A program made the position numbers and the translations under genes. The notes under the pieces were generated by a model that saw only the letters and a program-made list of their open reading frames with translations, ran no database searches and was not told where the DNA came from. 11,108 nucleotides of DNA, taken from Saccharothrix sp. ST-888 (GTDB lineage Bacteria; Actinomycetota; Actinomycetes; Streptomycetales; Streptomycetaceae). The first letter of the stretch is position 1, and each line of letters opens with the position of its first letter. This document shows positions 6,531-11,108 of this stretch, in pieces. The stretch spans positions 1-11,108 of the forward strand of contig NZ_JYJF01000151.1 in NCBI RefSeq assembly GCF_000955975.1, given 5' to 3'.

Positions 6531-6570
6531 GCTGGTGCCCGCCGGATGCCACCGGCTGGCGGGCACCAGC
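6531..6570 (+). terminator. 13-bp perfect hairpin closing the helicase block
   Basis: GCTGGTGCCCGCC (6531-6543) and GGCGGGCACCAGC (6558-6570) pair exactly around 14 bases. It begins two bases after the stop of the 39-residue ORF and ends before the ribosome binding site of the replication gene. No U-tract follows. It probably ends or attenuates the transcript that carries the helicase. Confidence 0.75.
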
Positions 6571-6610
6571 CACAACCCCAGTACAGCCCTTGAACGAAGG
6601 ACAGCCGCCC

Positions 6611-7420
6611 GTGGGAATCCGCCTGATCGTCGAGGTCATGAACCATGCCCCCTCGACGCTGACGCACCGCGAGGCATGGGTCCTCGCCGTGCTGGCGGAG
6701 GACGCCAACGACACCACCCGCGCGTGCTGGCCCGGCATCGAGGACGACCCCCGAACGGTCCACCGGATGCGCCTACCCGGCCGATCCAGCCGCTACGAGG
6801 TGCTGAAGGCACTTCGGATGAAGGGCGCCCTCGAGGTGGTCGAGAGCGGCCGACGCGGACACCGAGCGGTCTACCGGATACCCCTCCTCAGCGGTGCGGG
6901 GGAGAACGAACAGGGTCCGGGAAACCCGGACGCAACTCACGAGTTGGGTCCGGAAAACCCGGACGCTACCGCCCCCACAGGGTCCGGAAAACCCGGACCC
7001 AATCCGAGCCGAAAGGGTCCGGGAAACCCGGACGCAACTCGCGAGTTGGGTCCGGATTTCACCCCCATAGCGTCCGGAAAACCCGGACCCCTACCCCTCA
7101 ACCCCCTCAGTAGTAGATCTACAAACACCTCCGCCGCCTTCGACGCCTTCTGGGCCGCCTACCCCCGCCGAGTCGGCAAGGGCACCGCGAAGACCGCATG
7201 GGCGAAAGCCATCAAGCGCGGAGCAGACCCCGCGCACCTCACCGAGGCCGCACAGAAGCACGCCGCGTTCTGGCGCACCGCCGGCACCGACCCCAAGTTC
7301 ATCCCGCACCCCACCACCTGGCTCAACGGCGAGCGCTACGACGACGAACTCACCACGCCACAGCCACCCGCACCACACCAGTCACAGCAGCAGTCCTACC
7401 AAGACCGAGGGATCTTCTGA
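6611..7420 (+). CDS. Replication-initiator-like protein, winged-helix N-terminus and phage O-type C-terminus
   Basis: A 269-residue protein. The start is GTG 6611 with AAGGA 9 bases upstream; the frame stays open further upstream but would run through the preceding hairpin. Residues about 1-95 resemble the winged-helix DNA-binding domain of phage initiators (GIRLIVEVMNHAPSTLTHRE, then NDTTRACWPGI). Residues about 97-160 are a Gly/Pro/Asn-rich linker whose DNA carries the 17-bp iterons. From residue 177 comes a C-terminal domain (FDAFWAAYPRRVGKG, ending FIPHPTTWLNGERYDDE) seen in phage replisome organisers, thought to contact replication partners. The TGA overlaps the ATG of the DnaB-N/RepA-like gene. 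I infer that it binds the iterons in its own gene, opens the origin and recruits the next protein. A helix-turn-helix regulator without initiator function is the main alternative. Confidence 0.78.
   Translation: MGIRLIVEVMNHAPSTLTHREAWVLAVLAEDANDTTRACWPGIEDDPRTVHRMRLPGRSSRYEVLKALRMKGALEVVESGRRGHRAVYRIPLLSGAGENEQGPGNPDATHELGPENPDATAPTGSGKPGPNPSRKGPGNPDATRELGPDFTPIASGKPGPLPLNPLSSRSTNTSAAFDAFWAAYPRRVGKGTAKTAWAKAIKRGADPAHLTEAAQKHAAFWRTAGTDPKFIPHPTTWLNGERYDDELTTPQPPAPHQSQQQSYQDRGIF
6913..7127. other. Candidate origin of replication
   Basis: The iteron array is followed by a short stretch of lower GC content (about 7110-7127) containing the perfect palindrome GTAGATCTAC (7113-7122). Iterons next to an AT-richer patch, inside an initiator-like gene and just upstream of a helicase-type gene, match the plan of the lambda origin in gene O. 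The AT-rich patch is short, so the unwinding site is uncertain. Alternatively the iterons could be operators for autoregulation. Confidence 0.6.
6915..7088. repeat. Iteron array: five 17-bp dyads plus one half site, inside the initiator gene
   Basis: The unit is GTCCGGGAAACCCGGAC, two 7-bp arms around AAA. Full copies start at 6915, 6948, 6982, 7017 and 7072. Copies 6948, 6982 and 7072 read GTCCGGAAAACCCGGAC, one base off perfect symmetry. A half copy (GTCCGG) starts at 7050. Starts are 33, 34, 35, 33 and 22 bp apart, close to whole helical turns, so bound proteins would lie on one DNA face. A longer block beginning at 6913 recurs at 7015, 42 bp with one mismatch, including the CAACTC..GAGTTG dyad. 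Copies 6982 and 7072 are read in a different codon phase from the others, so conservation is at the DNA level. Confidence 0.9.
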
Positions 7421-8736
7421 TGACGGACCACGACGACCCGTTCGGCCCCGCAGAGCCGAATGACCTCCCCACCGAGCAGGCATACCTCGGCTCGGCCATC
7501 ACCGCATCCGACAGCCGCCGACTCCTCCGAGAGACCAACCTCAACACCGCCGACTACTACCGGCCCGCCCACGCGCTCATCCACCAGGCGATCGCCGAAC
7601 TCGCCGACACCACCGACCCAATCGACCCGCTCACCGTCACCGCCACCCTGCAAGCCCGTGGCGACCTCGCCCGCATTGGCGGCCCCACCTACATCCACAC
7701 CTGCATCAAGGCCGCCGAGCACGGCGCCAGCGCGTTCTGGTGCGCAGACCGCATACGCGACCTCGCCCTTCGCCGAGCACTCATCCGCACCGGCCGTGAG
7801 ATCACCGCCATGGGCTGGGCACCCGACGCCGACAACGACGCATCCGAACTCGCCGAACTCGCCGTCACCAAGACCCGCGACGTCCGCGACGCCGGCCGCG
7901 CCGCTGCGGACACTCCCGCCCTCGACATGCACGACTTCCTCGCCGTCAACGACGAGGGCCACGACTGGGTCCTGCCCGGCCTGATCGAACACACCGACCG
8001 CGTCATCTGGACCGCAGGCGAAGGCGGCGGCAAGAGCGTTCTGCAGCGGCAGATCGCCGTCACCGCAGCCGCCGGCGTCATGCCCTTCGGCCACGAGCAC
8101 AACACCCTCGGCGCGCAAAAGGTCCTGGTCCTCGACTGCGAGAACTCCGGCCGCCAGTCCCGCCGTCACTACCGCGCCCTCATGAACATCGCCGAACGCC
8201 AGCGCACCCCCGTCCGGCGCGGCCAGCTCCACATCGACATCCGGCCCGAGGGCGTCGACCTCACGCGCGCTGACGGCCGGGCCTGGCTGATGCGCCGCGT
8301 CGAGACCGTCATGCCCGACCTGCTGATAATCGGACCCATCTACCGCCTACACGCAGGTGACCCCAACAGCGAGGAGCACGCCCGCAAGGTCACCGTCGTG
8401 TTGGACGAAGCCCGTGCCACCGCCAACTGTGCGCTCTCCCTCGAGGCCCACGCCGCGAAGGCCACCGGCTTCGGCCCCCGTGGACTCGCCCCGGTCGGAT
8501 CCAGTCTCTGGCTCCGCTGGCCCGAGTTCGGCATGGGCCTCCGCCCCGTCGAAGACGAGCGCACCGCCCAGGACGACCGAGGCCGGCGCGTTCTCCCCTG
8601 GCGCGGCGCCCGCGACGAACGCGCCTGGCCGAACTTCATCTGCCAGGGCGCCGAGGGCGGATGGCCCTGGCGCTCCTACACCCCCATCGACACCCACCCC
8701 TTCAGCGGCCACTCACCCACCGGAGCCCTCTCGTGA
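7420..8736 (+). CDS. DnaB N-terminal domain fused to a RepA-like RecA-fold ATPase
   Basis: A 438-residue replication protein. Residues about 14-100 match the helical DnaB N-terminal domain (PTEQAYLGSAI, then DYYRPAHALIHQAI, then DPLTVTATLQARGDLARIGG). Residues about 185-400 are an AAA_25/RepA-type ATPase: Walker A GEGGGKS (200-206), Walker B VLVLDCEN (Asp239, Glu241), and DLLIIGPIYRL. Compared with full DnaB, the C-terminal half resembles plasmid RSF1010 RepA and gene 4-like ATPases rather than the DnaB motor. ATG 7420 overlaps the initiator stop (ATGA), so the two are made in step. It probably acts as the element's own hexameric helicase, or as a loader that engages the host primase. The domain calls are sound; the exact mechanism is inferred. 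Its stop overlaps the GTG of a 17-codon ORF. Confidence 0.88.
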   Translation: MTDHDDPFGPAEPNDLPTEQAYLGSAITASDSRRLLRETNLNTADYYRPAHALIHQAIAELADTTDPIDPLTVTATLQARGDLARIGGPTYIHTCIKAAEHGASAFWCADRIRDLALRRALIRTGREITAMGWAPDADNDASELAELAVTKTRDVRDAGRAAADTPALDMHDFLAVNDEGHDWVLPGLIEHTDRVIWTAGEGGGKSVLQRQIAVTAAAGVMPFGHEHNTLGAQKVLVLDCENSGRQSRRHYRALMNIAERQRTPVRRGQLHIDIRPEGVDLTRADGRAWLMRRVETVMPDLLIIGPIYRLHAGDPNSEEHARKVTVVLDEARATANCALSLEAHAAKATGFGPRGLAPVGSSLWLRWPEFGMGLRPVEDERTAQDDRGRRVLPWRGARDERAWPNFICQGAEGGWPWRSYTPIDTHPFSGHSPTGALS

Positions 8737-8786
8737 AACCCACCATCGGCCCCCGACTCGTCCGCACCTTCACCAAGGAGAACTGA
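8733..8786 (+). CDS. Candidate 17-residue leader peptide ahead of ssb
   Basis: A GTG at 8733 overlaps the preceding TGA (GTGA) and has GGAG 7 bases upstream. It opens MKPTIGPRLVRTFTKEN and stops at 8784-8786, two bases before the SSB start. Its last codons contain the AAGGAG ribosome binding site of ssb, so its translation could couple ssb to the upstream gene. It is too short to call firmly. Confidence 0.3.
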   Translation: MKPTIGPRLVRTFTKEN

Positions 8787-8788
8787 CC

Positions 8789-9247
8789 ATGCCCCTGCCC
8801 ACCCTCACCGGCATCGCCCGCCTCATCGACGACCCCGAACTTCGCTTCACCCAGGCGGGCAACGGCGTCGCGAAGATCCGCCTCGCCTTCAACAGCCGCA
8901 AGAAGGACGCCGCCGGCAACTGGATCGACGGAGACACCCTGTGGATCGACGGCACCGTCTGGCAGCACCTCGCCGAGAACTGCGCCGAGTCCCTCACCAA
9001 AGGCATGGAGGTCCTCGTCACCGGCGAAGTCCGCACCGAAACCTGGGAGAAGGACGGCCAGAAGCACAGCAAGCCCGCCCTGCTGATCCGCTCCATCGGC
9101 CCCAACCTCGCCTACGCCACCGCCCGAGTCCAGAAGACCCAGCGCGACGGCAACAGCACCCCCAACAGCCGCCAGCAGCCCCAGACCCAGCACGGGCAGC
9201 AGACGCCCGCCAATGACCCCTGGGCCACCGAGCAGCCCCCGTTCTAG
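8789..9247 (+). CDS. ssb: Single-stranded DNA-binding protein
   Basis: A 152-residue OB-fold protein that coats single-stranded DNA. Residues about 4-110 carry the SSB pattern: TLTGIARLIDDPELRFTQAG, VAKIRLAFNSRKKD, the WIDGDTLWIDGTVWQHLAEN block, SLTKGMEVLVTGEVRTETWE, and an IGPNLAYATARV end strand. The tail is Gln/Pro/Ser-rich and ends DPWATEQPPF. It keeps the final PPF or IPF-like tip used for protein contacts but has fewer acidic residues than host SSBs. AAGGAG lies 8 bases before ATG 8789. The gene is shorter and more divergent than chromosomal ssb, as in mobile elements. Directly behind the initiator and DnaB-N/RepA-like genes, it completes a replication set, and it is the usual partner of Sak4-type ATPases. 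A strong hairpin follows. Confidence 0.95.
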   Translation: MPLPTLTGIARLIDDPELRFTQAGNGVAKIRLAFNSRKKDAAGNWIDGDTLWIDGTVWQHLAENCAESLTKGMEVLVTGEVRTETWEKDGQKHSKPALLIRSIGPNLAYATARVQKTQRDGNSTPNSRQQPQTQHGQQTPANDPWATEQPPF

Positions 9248-9254
9248 CCGGACC

Positions 9255-9285
9255 CCGCCGAGGGGCCACACCAGTCCCTCGGCGG
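9255..9285 (+). terminator. 10-bp perfect hairpin after ssb
   Basis: CCGCCGAGGG (9255-9264) and CCCTCGGCGG (9276-9285) pair perfectly with an 11-base loop, 8 bases after the SSB stop. It lacks a U-tract, like the other two strong hairpins. It likely ends the replication transcript or trims its 3' end. The rest of the 9286-9359 gap shows only the ribosome binding site of the next gene. Confidence 0.7.
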
Positions 9286-9359
9286 CCCGCAACCGGTCCC
9301 GCCGATCCCCGCGCCCGGGGACCACACCAGAACCCGCCACACAGCCCGCTGGAGTACCT

Positions 9360-9548
9360 GTGTCTGACCAACCCGCCCCCGCCTCGGCCGACGCCGTCGA
9401 CCAGCTGACCGACCTCATCGAGCAGGTCATCGAGCACTACACCCGAGACCTGGACGACCTGAACGACCTCGACGTGTGCGACCTCGCCGAGAACATCGCG
9501 CTGCAGGTCGTGCGGCGGCTGCACGGGGACAGCGAGGGGCAGTCGTGA
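9360..9548 (+). CDS. Hypothetical small acidic protein
   Basis: A 62-residue protein starting at GTG 9360, with GGAG 5 bases upstream. After an Ala/Pro-rich N-terminus it is a run of acidic and hydrophobic heptad-like residues (DQLTDLIEQVIEHYTRDLDD, then LDVCDLAENIALQVVRRLHG), predicted to be two amphipathic helices. There is one Cys and no membrane segment. The stop overlaps the GTG of the next gene (GTGA). I do not recognise the family. The upstream in-frame start at 9213 would overlap ssb and run through the hairpin, so I reject it. Confidence 0.65.
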   Translation: MSDQPAPASADAVDQLTDLIEQVIEHYTRDLDDLNDLDVCDLAENIALQVVRRLHGDSEGQS

Positions 9549-9799
9549 CCGACTCTGACACCCAGCTTGACCGCCTGGTTGACCGTGCCGCCCGAGGCGT
9601 TCTCGGACCCGCCGAGGGGCCCGCGCTCCGCCTTGCCGTCCAGGGACTCCGCGAAGAGCTGGCCCAGGCCCAGGCCCGCATCACCGCCGTCCGCGCGTTC
9701 GCCACCCAGGCGGAGCCCGCCAGCCCCTGCAGGTGGCACGACCACCTCTGCCCGTTCGACGTGATCACCGAGCTTGACGCCCTGTCACCCCGCAACTGA
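9545..9799 (+). CDS. Hypothetical 84-residue protein with a C-terminal Cys/His cluster
   Basis: Starts at GTG 9545, overlapping the previous stop by four bases. Residues about 5-50 are helical with a likely short coiled coil (LRLAVQGLREELAQAQARIT). The C-terminal part holds Cys62, His65, His67 and Cys69 (PCRWHDHLCPFD), spaced so that one metal ion could be bound. I do not recognise the family, although short helical proteins ending in such a Cys/His patch recur in Streptomyces prophages. Coupling to the preceding acidic ORF suggests the two products are made in equal amounts. The start chosen avoids running back into the neighbour. Confidence 0.6.
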   Translation: MTDSDTQLDRLVDRAARGVLGPAEGPALRLAVQGLREELAQAQARITAVRAFATQAEPASPCRWHDHLCPFDVITELDALSPRN

Positions 9800-9840
9800 C
9801 GCCCGTCACTCACCCGCCCTGCCCCACCGAGGAGGCCGCC

Positions 9841-10362
9841 GTGCTCACCCTGCCCGACTTCATACCCCCCACCACGGCCGGCCTCCTCCCCTGTGTCGGC
9901 CAAGCCACCCTGTTCGACACCCCCGACACCCTCGACCAGGCCCAAGCCATCTGCCACACCTGCCCCGCCCGAACGGCCTGCGACACCTGGGCCACCGAGC
10001 AGCAGGAATGGGGCACCTGGGCCGGCCGCACCGACGACCAGCGCGGCACTCCCCACACCGAACTCCCCGACACCCCAACCCTCCCCGCCGAACCGGGACC
10101 GGACTGCGGCACCGAGGCCCAACGCCGCCGCCACATCGCCTACCAGGAGACCTGCGAGGTCTGCGACGTCGCCCGCGCCGAACGCGTCCGAGCCCGCCGC
10201 ATCCGCGACCTCGACGCCCAACACGCCCTACCGGCGGCCGGGTCTCGCTGGGGCTACCGACTGCACGCCCTGCTCGGCATCCCGTCCTGCCCGCCGTGCC
10301 GGGCCGCGCACAGCCAGGAGGTCACGCAGGTGAAGCGGCGAACTTCAGTCCTGGCAGCCTGA
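9841..10362 (+). CDS. WhiB-like iron-sulfur protein with two extra Cys motifs
   Basis: A 173-residue protein. Residues about 17-64 hold the Wbl signature: Cys18, then Cys38-x2-Cys41-x5-Cys47, and the GTWAGRT turn (58-64), which should bind a [4Fe-4S] cluster and contact the main sigma factor. It lacks the usual basic C-terminal DNA-binding tail straight after the turn. Instead an acidic/Pro-rich linker leads to two related segments. The first is CGTEAQRRRH (89-98) with CEVC (105-108). The second is GSRWGYRLH (134-142) with CPPC (150-153), where the first Cys is replaced by Ala133. GTG 9841 follows GAGGAGG. Wbl proteins on actinobacterial phages and plasmids alter host transcription. The Wbl call is strong; the role of the added motifs is unknown. 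Confidence 0.88.
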   Translation: MLTLPDFIPPTTAGLLPCVGQATLFDTPDTLDQAQAICHTCPARTACDTWATEQQEWGTWAGRTDDQRGTPHTELPDTPTLPAEPGPDCGTEAQRRRHIAYQETCEVCDVARAERVRARRIRDLDAQHALPAAGSRWGYRLHALLGIPSCPPCRAAHSQEVTQVKRRTSVLAA

Positions 10363-10460
10363 GTTGGGAGTACATGGCGACTGTTCGCCGGTAAGCTGAT
10401 CACACACAACAGAACGGGCCCAGGCGTGGGGATCGCAGCCCCAGCCCAGGCCCTGACCAC

Positions 10461-10474
10461 AGGAGAGTGCTCCT
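10461..10474 (+). promoter_or_regulatory. Small hairpin holding the ribosome binding site of the last gene
   Basis: AGGAG (10461-10465) is the only good ribosome binding site for ATG 10478, and it can pair with CTCCT (10470-10474) around AGTG. Pairing would hide the site. The stem is only 5 bp, so a regulatory role is tentative. The rest of the 10363-10477 gap shows only a weak stem (10376-10389) and a possible -10 box TAAGCT (10392-10397) with no convincing -35 box. Confidence 0.3.
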
Positions 10475-10477
10475 CCG

Positions 10478-11108
10478 ATGGCTACCAGCCACCCTATCGG
10501 CGTCCGCGCGCCCTGGTACGCGCGCACCGCCACCACCGCCGGCCGCCCCGTCGTCCTCGCCGTCACCCTGCTGATGTGCGCCCCCGGTGAGTACCACCTC
10601 GCCCGCCTCGCCGGATGGGCAACGCCGTTCGCGTTCGGCATGCCGTTCGCCATGAGCGCCTACGCCGGCATCGCCGCGGTCGTCGCCTCCCACCGGTCCA
10701 AGGGATCGCGGGCCCGCTTCTCGGCCATCGCCGGAGCCGTCACCGCCATCATCCTGACGCTGGCCGCCCAGGTCGTCAGCCACCTGATCACCACCGGCCA
10801 CATGGCCGCCGATCAGGCATGGCTCGTCGGGGTCGTAAGCGCCGTTCCTCCTGCCGTCGTCGGGCACCTTCTCCACCTCGCAGCCAGCCCCGGCGTCGCC
10901 GCGCCGACCGGTCCCGGCCGGCCTCGCGCGCGCCGACTCGCCGCCCGCCGGACCCGGCAGGCTGACGCCACGCCGACGGCCGTCACCGCGGCCGTGATCC
11001 CGCCCCGGCCAACACAGCTGCCCACACTCCCGCCCGTGGTCTACACCGACCCGCGCTGTGCCGTGATTCGCCCGCTCTACAACTCCGGCTACCGGCCCGG
11101 CACCCAGA
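10478..11108 (+). CDS. Multi-pass membrane protein, DUF2637/SpdB-like, 3' end beyond the window
   Basis: ATG 10478 opens a frame that is still open at the right edge (210 residues seen). Four hydrophobic segments are visible at residues about 23-35, 48-70, 82-105 and 114-136. The conserved-looking stretches CAPGEYHLARLAGW, MPFAMSAYAGIAAV and VVSAVPPAVVGHLLHLAA match the DUF2637/Spd-type membrane proteins I recall from actinobacterial plasmids and integrative elements. Some of these act in plasmid spread between hyphal compartments. After residue 140 the protein becomes Arg/Pro-rich and probably cytoplasmic. The upstream ribosome binding site lies in a small hairpin. If the identification holds, transfer genes (an FtsK-like Tra) would be expected just to the right. 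The membrane topology is clear; the family call is moderate. Confidence 0.7.
   Translation, partial: MATSHPIGVRAPWYARTATTAGRPVVLAVTLLMCAPGEYHLARLAGWATPFAFGMPFAMSAYAGIAAVVASHRSKGSRARFSAIAGAVTAIILTLAAQVVSHLITTGHMAADQAWLVGVVSAVPPAVVGHLLHLAASPGVAAPTGPGRPRARRLAARRTRQADATPTAVTAAVIPPRPTQLPTLPPVVYTDPRCAVIRPLYNSGYRPGTQ

Noticed and set aside
6915..7088. The 17-bp repeat array as a CRISPR
   Set aside because: Repeats are too short, the gaps (16-18 bp) are too short and partly repeated, the array is inside a coding frame, and no cas genes are near. Iterons explain it better.
2236..8232. Long minus-strand open frames (for example 3503-4840, 5045-6187, 2236-3354, 7396-8232)
   Set aside because: They lie opposite genes with clear motifs, have low-complexity Gly/Arg/Asp/Val-rich translations and no ribosome binding sites; such shadows are expected in high-GC DNA.
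9248..9359. A possible gene or upstream extension of the 9360 ORF in the gap after ssb
   Set aside because: The gap is filled by the hairpin and a Pro/Arg-rich translation with no ribosome binding site; only the GGAG before GTG 9360 is credible.

Overview
The window is GC-rich (strong G/C bias at third codon positions, frequent GTG/TTG starts, GGAGG-type ribosome binding sites). Its gene content (WhiB-family protein, SpdB/DUF2637-like membrane protein, Streptomyces-type tyrosine integrase) points to a high-GC actinobacterium, most likely Streptomyces or a close relative. The segment looks like the integration, control and replication end of an integrative mobile element: an actinobacterial ICE, a phage-like plasmid or a prophage. 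No capsid, tail, terminase or FtsK/Tra gene is visible, so the class cannot be settled from this window.

Left arm, minus strand (1-2135): a tyrosine recombinase whose 3' end runs off the left edge, a 61-residue unknown protein, and an XRE-type repressor-like regulator. The attachment site is probably beyond the left edge, next to the end of the integrase gene. Control region (about 2115-2330): a divergent operator/promoter region with several copies of a TAGGCA-type motif, a 14-bp inverted repeat, and a promoter placed so that the Cro-like gene would be made from a leaderless mRNA starting at a GTG.

Right arm, all plus strand (2330-11108): a Cro-like regulator; an excisionase-like HTH protein; an unknown protein; a small membrane protein with a CxCxxC motif; a RecA-fold (Sak4-like) ATPase; a UvrD-type SF1 helicase; a 39-residue ORF; a replication-initiator-like protein; a DnaB-N/RepA-like ATPase; SSB; two small acidic proteins; a WhiB-like protein with extra Cys motifs; and a partial membrane protein. 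Many junctions are 4-base ATGA or GTGA overlaps. Three long perfect hairpins (4862-4898, 6531-6570, 9255-9285) divide the run into transcriptional blocks.

The most striking feature is inside the initiator-like gene. Five full copies and one half copy of a 17-bp dyad-symmetric repeat (6915-7088) lie about 33-35 bp apart, with the last 22 bp after the half copy. They sit in the segment encoding the linker between the N-terminal winged-helix-like region and the C-terminal domain. The repeat is read in two different reading frames, so the conserved unit is DNA rather than protein. This matches the plan of the lambda O gene, whose origin iterons lie inside the initiator gene. My model: loss of repression fires the Cro-like operon, which makes the excisionase-like protein and then the replication/recombination set; the initiator binds iterons in its own gene and recruits the downstream DnaB-N/RepA-like protein.
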